Source: Zanthoxylum bungeanum (lineage: Eukaryota; Streptophyta; Magnoliopsida; Sapindales; Rutaceae). From it: DNA of 64,000 nt. Each line of letters starts with the position of its first letter. The first letter of the stretch is position 1. Location: positions 1 through 64,000 of the forward strand of contig SKCR01021389.1 of the NCBI GenBank assembly GCA_019454045.1, in the 5' to 3' direction. The notes under the pieces are model-generated. The model was not told the origin of the DNA. It searched no databases and saw only the letters and a program-made list of their open reading frames with translations. Below are positions 1-10,665 of the stretch, one piece after another. Both the position numbers and the translations under genes were made by a program.

Positions 1-30
1 AATAGCGTCGTCGATTTCTGTGTCCTACAG
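1..30 (+). mobile_element. End of an Ogre-like LTR, joined to the interior of another
   Basis: These 30 bases match the last 30 bases around the LTR end at 579-608 with three mismatches, both finishing in TCCTACAG. They are followed at once by sequence that belongs about 577 bp upstream of an LTR end. The window therefore opens at a junction between two copies of the same LTR family. Whether this is a tandem array, nested insertion or unequal recombination cannot be told without sequence to the left. Confidence 0.7.
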
Positions 31-607
31 CGTGCATTCTGTTTACCGTTCGAACTCGTTTACGAACGCTACATAAACGCGCACGCACTTGACAGATTCC
101 TTCATCGTGTTTTATGCATGTTTGTCTCCTTAGTTATTCCTTTCCCCATCATATGCTTAGTTATCTCTCTTTAATATTTATGCTTTTACCGTTATTGTTT
201 ATTTATCTTTCCGTATTTATTTATTTAATATGTTCATGAAATTGTGTGCTTGTCGTTATGTCGACTTACTTTTATGCATGCAAACTTAGATATAGGTAGT
301 ATGCAAACTTAGATATAGGTGGTATGCCAATTTAGATATAGGTTATTCTTGTGTATGTATGTTGCGTAGACTTGGTTATATTATTGCACAAATCCGTTCA
401 TTACAAGTGGCATAAGTAAGGGACCATTCTGAACCCAATGGTTTGAGGTCTTCCCTTGCGAGGGGTGAGTGCGGCCTTAAATCATTTCCCAGTTCACACT
501 GGGTGGTGACTCCATTTTATTTCTTCGATTTAATCCCCTGCAGGCTACTTCGTACTCCCGACCGGGCCGCGAGCCTGGAATAGCGTCGCCAATTTATGTG
601 TCCTACA
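31..607 (+). mobile_element. 5' LTR (truncated) of Ogre/Tat-like gypsy element
   Basis: The block is colinear, without length change, with 5967-6543, the last 577 bp of the 3' LTR, and ends in TCCTACA just before a primer binding site. That defines it as the surviving right part of the 5' LTR. The left part, expected to be about 1.65 kb, is missing because of the junction at base 30. A 23-bp motif is repeated three times inside (278-346). Confidence 0.85.
278..346 (+). repeat. Three 23-bp tandem units inside the LTR
   Basis: Three head-to-tail units, each starting ATGC(A/C)AA and holding TTAGATATAGGT, at 278-300, 301-323 and 324-346. The same three units occur in the 3' LTR at 6214-6282, so they existed before the last retrotransposition. 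Confidence 0.9.
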
Positions 608-610
608 GTC

Positions 611-628
611 TGGCGACTCCACTAGGGA
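611..628 (+). promoter_or_regulatory. Primer binding site of the Ogre-like element
   Basis: TGGCGACTCCACTAGGGA begins three bases after the LTR end. TGGCGACTCC is complementary to the 3' end expected of a tRNA-Arg, the primer known for Ogre elements. The primer assignment is from memory of the family, not from a tRNA comparison. Confidence 0.7.
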
Positions 629-1545
629 TAGAGAATCAGCCCCGAAATAATGTCTTGTAATGTTTTTGATTTGTGCTTTAGTTAACCGTGTCTATCATGG
701 GTTGAAAGGGGTTTAATTAAAGGCATTATTAAAGCTAGGTAATGTTTTGGTGTCTTCATTTATTCACTACCTTTCTATAGCTGAAGGGAGAAGCTGTGAA
801 GGCACCTAGACAATCATTTACCCGAAGCTTACCGTGATGGTCTAATTTGGAGGACCTATTGTCTATTCCTGTCACCAAGGCGATAAGAGCCTAAGAGGTT
901 TGGGTATTTAAGAGAGTCCGCTCCACCCTCCATCTGGGGAATCTTCAATAAGAAATCCATTTGACAGTCAGTCATGTATCATCACTCGTTGGCACGTACC
1001 TTAGCGTATAAAAAAGGTGCGCTCACTTGGTCGCTCGAACTCTTGAGTGGGGAGACCTAGTTGTGGGCAGTCCTTCGCCAGCGGGAGCCTTTGTTCACAC
1101 TCCTATAAACCCACATGAGAACCATTATTGTATGACCAATAGAAACCATCCATTCATGCTTGTGTTTGGGGCTATCATCATTTGGATTCAGTTAGACCTT
1201 TCGTCATGAGCTATGAACTTGTTGGGCCATTTAAACTGGGACGAGAATGTATCTTATGACGATTGGGCCAAAAGTTTCTAAAATACTGATGGGCCACTTT
1301 ATGTTTGGGCCCCCTATCATTTGAAGTTATTTAGTCACGTTATCGCAAAAGTGTAAACCTGTTGGGCCTTTTTTTTCAACTGGGGCAAGTTTGCACCTCG
1401 CAGTAGTATGATTGAATGCTTTAAAATGATAATGGGCTGACTTGTATGAAAACCTTGACGGGCTTACGAAGGTCGGACGGTCGGAAGGACATACTCTGTT
1501 TGATCAACTCACGCATTTTATATACTCCATGCATCGCACGCATAC
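629..1545 (+). other. 5' leader of the Ogre-like element, no gene seen
   Basis: About 0.9 kb between the PBS and the first gag-like ORF. No ORF here resembles a known protein; the 60-codon frame at 1027-1209 has no recognisable motif. Long untranslated leaders are usual in Ogre/Tat elements. Confidence 0.6.
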
Positions 1546-1923
1546 ATGCTAACTAGTAGTTTTAAAGACACCATAGATTTCCATTGGGTTAGAGAGGAAG
1601 AAAGACTCGTCAAAAGACCATTAGCGAACATGAGTGAGTCAGATAACGAGGGTTCTCGCATGGATCAGTTGTTGACTAATCTCACTAAGATTACCGAGCA
1701 GTTGCAAGCTTTGACCGCCGCTGTGGCCAGTTTGACCATACCCCATATAGCCAATGATAGAAAGTTCTGCAACTGGAATAGAAAGACCATTAGAGGACCT
1801 TTGGGGACCAAGCCCACTCCTTTTGAGGTTACCTCCATCAAGAACAGGCGATTCTCCAATTTTAGTAGACCTTTGTCAGAGGTGTTTAAAGAGCCGAAAA
1901 ACAAAGACTCCTTAGTCCCTTAG
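1546..1923 (+). pseudogene. gag-like N-terminal stub of Ogre-like element
   Basis: Open frame of 125 codons, the first sizeable one after the leader. A second Met (residue 29, MSESDNEGSRMDQLLTNL) starts an amphipathic leucine-rich stretch, LLTNLTKITEQLQALTAAV, that looks like a short coiled coil. Such a start is common in plant gypsy gag proteins; I recognise no capsid core or zinc knuckle. The frame stops well short of a complete gag, and no protease, RT or integrase follows before the 3' LTR. I infer the remains of gag in an internally deleted, non-autonomous element. The true start could be either Met. Confidence 0.5.
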
Positions 1924-2183
1924 AACCTAAACCACTTCCAAACCCTGTGCCACGCTACCTTGACCTAAACCTATACTGTTACCTCCACCAGTAAAAAGGC
2001 CATGAAACTGACAAATGCATCTGCCTTAGGCATGAGATCCAAAACCTCATCAACTCCCATAAAATACCCGACCCGGAAAAAGAACAACCTAACACACACA
2101 GAGAACCTCCACCCACCCACATAATCAACTCCAGCCTACCCGATAGCACTGTCCTCCAAACTTACGACCACCAAGCTTCCTGC

Positions 2184-2357
2184 ATGGGGATATGGGGCAA
2201 CAATAGTAAACATGAAACGGAGCAGAAATGGGAAAGTAAATGGGAAAAAGAATTACAGCAGTTAGATGATCTGATGTCTGAAAAAAGCAAGAAGATGGAA
2301 GAAGACAAAGTTGCAAATTATGGGGATGTTTGTTATCCTGATCTTATTCAATTGTGA
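2184..2357 (+). pseudogene. Small Lys/Glu-rich ORF, probable gag fragment
   Basis: A 57-codon frame starting MGIWGNNSKHETEQKW and ending PDLIQL. The middle, WEKELQQLDDLMSEKSKKM, is strongly charged and probably helical. It sits 260 bp after the first gag-like frame in another reading frame, which suggests one decayed gag separated by frameshifts. No catalytic motif is present. It may equally be chance coding in an untranslated region. Confidence 0.3.
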
Positions 2358-3531
2358 TATCGCATCCATTAGTAATAAAGACATTGATTTTGCCTACTTG
2401 TTCGAGTTTTTTTCTCTCCTCAATAGTTAAGCATTAGTTCGATGATGAAATCATTTGCTTTATGGTGAAACCTTAGAAACAATAAGTGCGAGATGTGCTT
2501 TCATCCGATATTTTGAGTGGTTGATCTAGATTAGACTCGCGAGCACTTAATTATAGGATCTTAGCAGTGAAAGCCTGAGTAGTCGGCAATGTGACTAGTT
2601 GAAGAGAGTGCGGATCGATGAATGACCGTTCACTTAGATATCCATCCTAACTTACTTGTGTTACGATATGTGGTATGGTTGGATACGAAAGAAAAGTTTC
2701 TAAAGAAGAAAATATAAACCACCTATAACCGATAATCGTGAAGCTACCCATGGACGAGTGTTAGGACCACCATGAGGAGAAATGCTACCTTAAAGGGTAG
2801 GTGTGTTGAAAAAAAAAGGGGAAGATGAAAGAGAGATGAAAGAAAAGGAAAAGAAAATCATATCACATTGAGTACAGAGAAGTAGTTACAGAGCATGATC
2901 AAGACATCTAGGTTGGTTTGACCCATCGATCATATTCTTTGAAACAAAATCATTGAGTTGGCTTACCCAAGGATCAAGCTGTAAAAGAACCTTAGCACAC
3001 ACACACTTTGAGTCTGGTTCAGATCATTTGTTCAAACAGTTGGATTTGAGTTACATCGAGTACTTTGAAGGTTCTCCAGTTTCGACACTATGCATTCTTT
3101 GAGGGCAATAATATGTATAACTATTGGGATTATTTTGTAGCCAGTAATATAGTATGTTGATACGGAGTGACACATCATGTAGTCCACCTTGACCTAGTGT
3201 AAACAGTAGAGAGCAGAAAGCTAAGCCAAGACTGGGGGCGACCAGTCTACCACCTCGCGAATCAGGGACATGATGAGATATTGAGTCATAGGACCAAAGG
3301 AAATTGAGCAATCACCAGAAGAGAATTGACAGAAAGAAACTGTAAGCAGGCCCTGGGGCGACCAACGACAGTTATAGGCAAAGGACACCAAGGAGCATAA
3401 GGAAGGCCTAACCCATCGTAATAGGAAATACACCCGTGCATACATGCATACACGTCACATACACGCGTTTTTGTTTTGTTTTTGTTCACAGATTTTGAAG
3501 AAAGAAAGAGAAAAGCGGCAATGATGAGCAA
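2358..3531 (+). other. Non-coding interior of the Ogre-like element
   Basis: No convincing coding region in either strand; the reverse-strand frames at 3051-3531 carry no known motif. The complete pol region expected of an autonomous Ogre element is absent, so the internal domain is only about 3.7 kb instead of 10 kb or more. Confidence 0.6.
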
Positions 3532-3995
3532 GCCGGGAATGACGCTCTAGGAATTGAGCATAACCTAGGGAATGAGGACTATCGAGCCGGGAATGGCACT
3601 TCGTGAATGAAGCATGGGTCGAGGCCCACATCATCAGTGAGCCGGGATTGGCAATCTGAGAATGGAGAATGGGTCGAGGCCCACATCAGCGATACCGGGA
3701 ATGGCGCTTCGAGAATTGAGCATGGGTCGAGGCCCACATCAGTGATGCCGGGAATGGCACTCCGGGAATGGAGCATGGCTCGAGGCCCATATCATCACAT
3801 GCTGGGAATGGCGCTCCGGGAATGGAGCATAGGTCGAGGCCCATAATCGCGACGCCTCAGGAATGAGGTTTAGCATGCCGGGAATGGCACTTCAGGAATG
3901 GAGCAAGGTTTGGAATGGGACCAGCGATGCCTCGGGAATGAGGTTTAACATGTCGGGAATGGCGCTGCGGGAGTGGAGCAAGGTTCGGAAGGGGA
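3532..3995 (+). repeat. 3' tandem array of the Ogre-like element
   Basis: Units carry GCCGGGAATGGC and GTCGAGGCCCA. The second motif occurs at 3618, 3673, 3726, 3779 and 3833, a period of 53-55 bp. The array then changes to a longer unit of about 78 bp containing CTCGGGAATGAGGTTTA(G/A)CATG (near 3857 and 3935). Tandem repeats between coding region and 3' LTR are a known trait of Ogre/Tat elements. A further short run of GGGAACAAAGCCCA-like repeats follows at about 4013-4085. Confidence 0.9.
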
Positions 3996-4295
3996 CCACA
4001 ACTTATCAGCACAGTTTGGGAATAAAGCCCAGGGAACAAAGCCCACATTCGGTGGTTTGGGAACAAAGCCCAATGGTCGAAGCACCTCGCCACCATATCA
4101 GCTCAGTCCGGTAGTGATTCCTAGAGATCGCAGCATCTTACAGGGATGAACCTCAGGGGTCGCAGCACTTCACCACCAGATCAACTCAGTTCGAAGAAAC
4201 ATGCAAGTCAAGCAGCAGCTGGCGAGCCAGGTAAGTAAAAATGCATGCATAACTTTGATAGGATTGTCATTGTCACACACTGTACAAGTCCCATC

Positions 4296-4312
4296 AAAGT
4301 GGGGGCGACTGT
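4296..4312 (+). promoter_or_regulatory. Polypurine tract next to the 3' LTR
   Basis: AAAGTGGGGGCGACT lies directly before the 3' LTR start and is the expected plus-strand primer position. The tract is short and interrupted by a C. Confidence 0.6.
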
Positions 4313-4859
4313 TGTCACTGCATTTTTGCATATAAGTCCCGATAATGAGCCTCATACAGAGGCACTACACTTTAAGTTGCGAAAGTCGCGAGAAACGGAC
4401 GTCGGAAGGGAAAATTCAGAAATCAATACCTTGTTGGACTTAATTTATTTGCTTAGCTTCGGGGTCGCTCGTTGGACCTCTGTTTTAAAATTTATCATCA
4501 GCCCAAAACCCCGCAACCTACACCATGCCACATACCCAAGCCCACACACCACCAACCCACACGCCCAAGCCCACCAAAAAGGCCAAGCCACACGCCCAAA
4601 TCCCCTCCAAAAAATAATAAACACATTAAACACATGTTAAATTACAAACAAATCACCTTCCCAAATTAAATAAATCAAATCAAATCACATGCCTAAATTA
4701 AATAAATCAAATCAAATCCCCTAAATCTATTTCCTAAACTAAAACAAATCACCTTCCTAATTGAATGGATCTTTTCCTTATCACACACTAATTAAAAGAT
4801 ATCCCCCATAATTGCATGATTTATTCCATTCCTGTACAAGGAAAACCATAAACCTTTCT

Positions 4860-4866
4860 TATAAAA
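4860..4866 (+). promoter_or_regulatory. TATA box of the LTR promoter
   Basis: TATAAAAAGG stands about 550 bp into the LTR. The solo LTR of the same family has CTATATAAAC on its reverse strand at the matching place (near 38497), which supports a conserved promoter position. Confidence 0.6.
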
Positions 4867-5833
4867 AGGAGCACAAACCAAACCATTCCCTAATAGCCTT
4901 CCACCACCAAAACCAGCAAGCTCTAAAACCCCTCTTCCAGTGCCGTGAAACAGTCTCTAAAAACCCTTTCCAAAATCGCAACATCACATTCCCTAATAGC
5001 CCTCCAACACCGCACCATCACAGCCCCTTCCATCACCGAAAATATCACCACAAACCAGCCCCATCATCACCGAAAACCAGCCACTAAACTGCACCAAACT
5101 AGTCCTCTGAAACCCCCCAATTACCGCGCAACCAGTCCCTGAACACAACCCTTCTTTTACCACAAAACTGCAACTAAAACTACCATGCAATCACCGAAAA
5201 CCACAGCCTAAAACTTCCATAATTCATGCCAAACAGCACCCTGAAAAAATGCCCACCATTACCGCAAAACACAGCCCAAAACTGCAACAAAAAACTGCCT
5301 TAAACCACATAAAAAAACTGTAACAAAAATGCACCCTTAAATTGTAAAAATAGTCACCTAAAACTGCCCTAAATACCGCAAACATTAACAAAAAAACAAC
5401 GACCAGAAAACAATAGCAAAAATAGAGGAAATAACAGCCTAAAACAGCAAGGCAATGAAGGAAAACAGCGAACCAGTGAACCGGAGGAGTTGCAGAGCAT
5501 TAACCCTTCCAAAGGCCATGTAACGCACTTCCAAGAGGCGACTTAAAAGGTAAGGCTTGTGGGCACCCTTTTATTTACTCTCGTTCATCTTTGTCAATTA
5601 TTTATTAGTATCTCTTCGCATGCATATTGTTGGTTCATGTATGTTATTGTTGTTTGATGAGTGATTGAGTGTTACTTCTCGTGGTATATCGGATGGAAAC
5701 CCAGACGTAAATTCCATAGCCGAATCGGAATGGAAGGTAGTACGATCTGTACTTGGGATACAACTCCACGTACCGCTTGGGGAAACACTCGTGCATGTGT
5801 TTATGTGCTTATAGATGTTATTTTTGTGATCCT

Positions 5834-6032
5834 GTTCGAACGCGTTATCAAACGCTACACGAACGTATACATTTTTCCTCGGCTCGTTCGAACGCGTTAT
5901 CAAATGCTACTCGAATGCGTGCATTCTGTTTACTGTTCGAACGCGTTATCAAATGCTACTCAAACGCGTGTATTCTGTTTACCGTTCGAACATGTTTACG
6001 AATGCTACACGAACGCGCACGCACTGGACAGA
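5834..6032 (+). repeat. 49-52-bp minisatellite in the LTR
   Basis: GTTCGAAC starts units at 5834, 5886, 5935 and 5984. Each unit continues GCGTTATCAAA(C/T)GCTAC with an ACGAACG-like end; the fourth is the most diverged. The first half of each unit is a small palindrome centred on TTCGAA. The truncated 5' LTR keeps one unit. Confidence 0.85.
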
Positions 6033-6566
6033 TTCCTTCATCGTGTTTTATGCATGTTTGTCTCCTTAGTTATTCCTTTCCCCATCATATGCTTAGTTAT
6101 CTCTCTTTAATATTTATGCTTTTACCGTTATTGTTTATTTATCTTTCCGCATTTATTTATTTAATATGTTCATGAAATTGTGTGCTTGCCATTATGTTGA
6201 CTTACTTTTATGCATGCAAACTTAGATATAGGTAGTATGCAAACTTATATATAGGTGGTATGCCAATTTAGATATAGGTTATTCTTGTGTATATATGTTG
6301 CGTAGACTTGGTTATATTATTACACAAATCCATTCATTACAAGTGGTATAAGTAAGAGACCATTCCGAACCCAACGGTTTGAGGTAATCCCTTGCGAGGG
6401 GTGAGTGCGGCCTTAAATCATTTCCCAGTTCACATTGGGTGACGACTCCATTTTATTTCTTTGGTTTAGTCCCCTGCAGGCTACTCCGTAATCTCGACCG
6501 GGCCGCAAGCCTGGAAATGCGTCGCCAATTTATGTGTTCTACAGTACCCTAACCACTCTTACACGA

Positions 6567-7022
6567 TTACATGTGCCAGAGGATAAGCTGGTGGCCTACT
6601 CTGATCTCATCAGCCCATTTGGAAGGCACAAGTTCCCATGTAGGGCTTACATCATTCGAATGTGAACATAATGTTATTTCCTCGACCTGACTAGTGGGTT
6701 CGGAAAATCGAGACGATTGATGATCTCTTTTGCTGCACGACCAAGCCGGGTCAGCGCAAAGTCCTTCACTTCTCCCATTTTTCCTGAATCTTATTGACAA
6801 GTGTTTGAGAGCTCGATCGCGGGCATATGACTTGTATCTTCTAGTGATCTCATCCATTTGCACATTTATTTCTAATAAAGCCTCCTTAGGTGTGTATGAC
6901 GGAGCCCCAGTTGGCCCACTCTTGGTCTCACTTCCACTATTGTATGAACATCGACACCCTAATGTCCTCGGGTATTGAAATTTAAATGCAATCAAGTTCG
7001 ATCTTTTCGTTGGGTTAAACAC
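6567..7022 (-). CDS. Unrecognised 151-codon ORF in the element flank
   Basis: An uninterrupted reverse-strand frame just outside the 3' LTR, with a less AT-rich composition than its surroundings. It begins MFNPTKRSNLIAFKF, is basic and Ser/Arg-rich in the middle (ITRRYKSYARDRALKHL) and ends QLILWHM. I recognise no domain, signal peptide or membrane segment, and no introns or polyA signal can be assigned. It could be an exon of a degraded host gene, part of an older transposon, or chance. A forward frame (6730-6978) overlaps it and is no more convincing. Confidence 0.25.
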   Translation of the reverse strand: MFNPTKRSNLIAFKFQYPRTLGCRCSYNSGSETKSGPTGAPSYTPKEALLEINVQMDEITRRYKSYARDRALKHLSIRFRKNGRSEGLCADPAWSCSKRDHQSSRFSEPTSQVEEITLCSHSNDVSPTWELVPSKWADEIRVGHQLILWHM

Positions 7023-7132
7023 CTATGTTTCCAAGCCCTTAGCTTCACAAAGACCTTGGGCCCCCACACTGGTAAGGGAAACCTCTTTATATCTTTCTTC
7101 ATATTTTGAAATCTCTCGGGCCTAAAAATCAC

Positions 7133-7174
<42 letters not shown>

Positions 7175-7210
7175 CGTTGTTGCTGTTGTTGTTGTTGTTA
7201 TTATTATTAT
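7133..7210. repeat. Compound (ATT)n-(GTT)n microsatellite
   Basis: A run of ATT units passes into GTT/GCT units and back to ATT. A matching but shorter AAT/ATT tract stands at 33162-33192, in the same position relative to the duplicated segment that follows. Confidence 0.95.
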
Positions 7211-8290
7211 GCATATACATATTGGGGCAAATGCAGCGGAAGCGCGTCGACGAGATAAATCGACTTTTAAAATATTTTTAATCGCGATAAATTAACCAGT
7301 ATCATATTCCTCTAATTTATCCATATTTCGCACTCATTACTCATTAATATCAAATATTGGGAGTGGCTTTGCATCAAAACTCGAGATAAAATTTTAGAAA
7401 ACATTTTCCGCGGTTACACGTTAACTGATTTACCAGTTTACTGATTTTGTTGACTGGGATAACCAGACAACAGATCAGTCGTGGTACCATGGAATAAGAT
7501 CAGGCCATTACTACAGTAATATGTTCACTGTAGCAATGGATGATTACTGTAATTTCAGCAAATTACCATTTTACCATTGCCAAAAATTTCTAAAACACTT
7601 TTGAAACGATTCCAAAAATAATGAAAATTTTTTGCACAACGTACACACTGCTACAATAATTTTAGTACTGTAGTAGTGGCCAAATAATCACAATTTCAAT
7701 AAATTATGATTTTGCCCCTAATAAGATAGTTAATACATCCCGGAACTTGGTTATTTATGATTTTGATTTTCATGTTGTGGTGTTTTCAAATATATGTCTC
7801 AAGTCAAATGCCAATAGTTTAATGAAGTCAATAATAGAATGACAATAATGAATCAAATAATTTCCATGAGGAATTTAATACCCTCTTGCATGGAATAAAT
7901 TATAATGCATAATGCAAGTCAATGTGCATGATCATATTATGATTGACTTAATGTTTAAGCAACACAAGCATATGATTAATAAAATATAATAACAAATAAA
8001 ATAATTTTGGTGTATGACAATTAGTTTTGTCTACAGTTGTAAGCAAGCTAGTTGGCAATATATTCAAAATATGAAATTGACATATATAAATTATTGTTCT
8101 CCTAAATCCTACATAACAACCTAAAACTAACTTCATTATGTCCACTCCATGAAGTGACATGTAGACAGTAAAAGTACATCGTCAATTGTTGAAACACATT
8201 TAATTATATGACATATATAATTTACTCGATATTGTTTTAGAAGACATTCCCTCAAAGTAACATGTATATAAAGTGCTATATTTCTTTTAG
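7205..8290. repeat. Duplicated segment, copy A1
   Basis: About 1.1 kb that recurs at 33184-34460 (copy A2), starting CATATACATATTGGG in both and running through the same order of motifs (for example AAGCAACACAA(A/G)CATATGA). No ORF in it resembles a protein. At 8148 A1 shows an uninterrupted CATGAAGTGACATG where A2 carries a SINE. Confidence 0.85.
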
Positions 8291-8710
8291 AGAAAAAGAT
8301 AAATAGACCCTTAATATTTGATAAAATGGACATAAAGATCTCATTCATTTGAAAAAAGAGTCATAAATTTTTTATTTTTTATTATAATTTTACCGTTTAA
8401 TTATTTACAAAAATTATATTTAATATTTTCACATTATGTTTATAAATTCAATAATAGAATTATTATTTATCAATTTATTTCATTTATAAAGTTAATATTT
8501 TACGTAAATAGTTTGAGATAAAAATTATTAAAATGGGTCTTTGTAAAAATGACATCTTAAAAATTCTCTAAAAATGACATTTGTAACTTGCATTGAAATA
8601 ACTATTTATTTCTATAATTTTCCTTTTTTTTTTAATCTAAAAATAGTTATATGCACGTTACTTTTCTGTTTGAATAAAGTTTCATCATCCTTTCTCTAAT
8701 TTTCCACGTA
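8291..8710. other. AT-rich spacer, no gene seen
   Basis: Between copy A1 and the 5' target site of element I. Very AT-rich and without a corresponding stretch in the second duplicate, so either inserted here or lost there. Confidence 0.5.
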
Positions 8711-8715
8711 TCCGC

Positions 8716-8966
8716 TATTGGTAGATATGATATTAATATTAGTTGTTAGTTGATATATAATTAATATTGGTAGAAATGATATTAATATTAATTGTTAGTT
8801 GATATGTAATTAATATTGGTAGATATGATATTAATGTTAGTTGCTAGTTGATATGTAATTAATATTGATTCTTTTGTAATGCCTATATTAATACCATTGA
8901 TAATTCATATTGAAATCAAGAAAACTAATATATTTTTCTACATCTCTCCTATTTCAATTCCTAACA
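8716..8966 (+). mobile_element. 5' LTR of copia element I
   Basis: 251 bp, ending CCTAACA directly before the PBS. It begins with three 49-bp units (TTGGTAGA at 8718, 8767, 8816); the 3' LTR has four. The TATA region reads CCTATATTAATACC, weaker than in the 3' LTR. Confidence 0.9.
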
Positions 8967-8978
8967 TGGTATCAGACC
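8967..8978 (+). promoter_or_regulatory. Primer binding site of copia element I
   Basis: TGGTATCAGACC abuts the 5' LTR. This is the standard copia primer site, complementary to initiator tRNA-Met, with the usual AGAGC changed to AGACC. Confidence 0.85.
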
Positions 8979-9130
8979 CCTGAATTCCGATCTCTGGATA
9001 TTTCTTTATCCTTGTATCCAAACAGGTATTATCTCCATTCTAGACACCCTTATTCTTGTGTCAAAACACCCGATTCTCAATTTCCAAAACCTAGTTCTCA
9101 CCCTCAAAACATAGCCACCATAACCACCTC

Positions 9131-9332
9131 ATGCCGCCACCTCTTCCAACTAATTCGGCCACCACTCACGCCACCAACATCATCCCCATCATTCGGAGAC
9201 CCATCCAGCAATTTCCAAAGGACAAATCTGGTGTTATACAACCCATTTCTACCATCCTCCAAGGTCCGAACTACCGTCTATGGGTTCAAGGAATGCATAA
9301 TTTTCTCAAAGGTCGAAAGTTATGACGCTATG
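9131..9332 (+). pseudogene. gag N-terminal part of copia element I (interrupted)
   Basis: Opens MPPPLPTNSATTHATNII and reaches the copia gag hallmark NYRLWVQGMHNFLKGRKL, where the polypeptide is expected to continue to tryptophan and a VTG motif. It is cut by element II exactly after this region. The reading resumes at 14606 with VTGD-like sequence, proving that both pieces were one gene. The product would be the capsid protein of the retrotransposon particle. Confidence 0.85.
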
Positions 9333-9950
9333 TGTACGGGCCAAATTTGGGCCCAATGGTAAAATCGACATTTTACCCCATGGCTAACCACCAAGCCCGA
9401 AGACCATTAGTGAGTCCGGCCCGAAAGTAAAATATCGAACCAAGAGGCCTCATGGGCCCAAGCCTATTGTCATCAAGAGAACCAACAGACACCAGTTACC
9501 ATATCAAAAGAAAACATAAACTCATAAACATCATCATAAGTCAACAGTTACCAGACATAAACCGTCCATTAAGTCGCCAGTTACAATGACTCCAACAGGC
9601 ATAAGAGAGACCCGACATCAAGGGGCCTATAAAAGAGAGGAGCCAAGGCATTAAAGAAGGGGATTCAACTTCCAACTCTCCTACTCACAGCTTTGAGACA
9701 TCCTCAAGCTCATCACTCCTCCGATGGACCGCCCTCACGGCACCCAACTAACTCAAGGTAGTATCCAACCTTCGACCTTCCACTTACTACTTCATTAGTT
9801 CCTTCACCGACTTGGGCGTCGGAGTGCCCCCGGCACCCACCACACCGGTGGGCAGTACTCCCGCTCACACTACATCTTTGTTTTGCAGGATCGCCAGTGC
9901 CCCTATATGAAATCTCAATTGTAGGCATCGGGTGAAAACCAGCGTCTACA
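9333..9950 (+). mobile_element. 5' LTR of element II
   Basis: 618 bp, TGTACGGGCC to GCGTCTACA. Promoter TATAAAAG at 9628. Same length as the 3' LTR. Confidence 0.95.
9628..9634 (+). promoter_or_regulatory. TATA box of element II LTR
   Basis: GCCTATAAAAGAGAGG, identical in both LTRs (second copy near 14278). Confidence 0.65.
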
Positions 9951-9951
9951 A

Positions 9952-9970
9952 TTTGGCGCCCACCGTGGGG
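9952..9970 (+). promoter_or_regulatory. Primer binding site of element II
   Basis: TTTGGCGCCCACCGTGGGG follows the LTR by one base. This string is typical of plant Ty3/gypsy elements, especially the Tat group, and is the main reason to call this element gypsy-type. Confidence 0.75.
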
Positions 9971-10429
9971 CCCTAGCGATTCATAACATACAAAGAACTC
10001 TCCATCTATGATCCTTTCAAACATCCATACTCATATGGCTCCAGATCAGATCTTATGATCGCCAAATTAACCTCCTCCAAAGATAATCACAAATATCGGA
10101 ACACATCTCTCTAACCTCCCAAATGCCTGAGGCTACGGGTCACTCCAACAATCCTATCATTTAATCCGACCCACTAAAAACGTTCACCAATGTGGCAAGC
10201 GAAAATCCACCATCAATTGACCACCCAAAGGGAAATGCAGGAGGTCAAATGAGCAATTCTCTCTCAGTCGACATGGGAGGATTGTCGCCCATTTCAGGCG
10301 GCTGAAAGAATTTCCATCTCCTCTGTATGGCATGCATGGATTGCCATTAGCTCCATACTACGTGACTGAGAACAAGTACTTGGCGTGAAGATGGTGTCTC
10401 GGTCGATAATACCCGAATGAAGTCTTTGT

Positions 10430-10665
10430 GAAGATATCCCAGTTGACATTACCAGGTATGTCTTGCACTTTTTAAGAATGTCCCAATCGACATTAGTAAA
10501 GCATGAGACTTGTTAGGGATGTCCCATTGGACGTTAATGTGTAGCTTGGGACTTATTATAGATATCATAGATTACATTACGATTTATAGTTTGAGACTTG
10601 TAGTAGGTGTCCCAGTTGACATTACCAGCTTGTCACTTGCTAAAGATCACAATCGACATTACATA
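10430..10665 (+). repeat. Imperfect 40-50-bp repeats in element II
   Basis: The motif CCC(A/C)(A/G)TTGACATTA recurs with drift at about 10438, 10487, 10525, 10567, 10610 and 10649, usually preceded by a GACTTG or CACTT stretch. Related GTCGA-containing text continues to about 10790. No coding potential. Confidence 0.6.

Larger units (their letters stand above)
4313..6543 (+). mobile_element. 3' LTR of Ogre/Tat-like gypsy element (2.2 kb)
   Basis: Starts TGTCACTGCATTTTTGC after the polypurine tract and ends TTCTACA. The last 577 bp repeat the start of the window. The LTR start is also recognisable, reversed, at the right end of the solo LTR at 35800-39194. It holds a TATA box (4860), an A/C-rich strand-asymmetric block (about 4500-5460), a 49-52-bp minisatellite (5834-6032) and the 23-bp triplet repeat. 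The 3' flank begins GTACC; a target duplication cannot be tested because the left end is missing. Confidence 0.85.

Noticed and set aside
5661..6175. ORFs of 140-149 codons
   Set aside because: They run through the LTR minisatellite and U5 region of the Ogre-like element; repetitive and without motif.
9713..10024. 103-codon reverse ORF, also at 14363-14578
   Set aside because: Falls in the LTR end and primer region of element II, in both LTRs; no motif.
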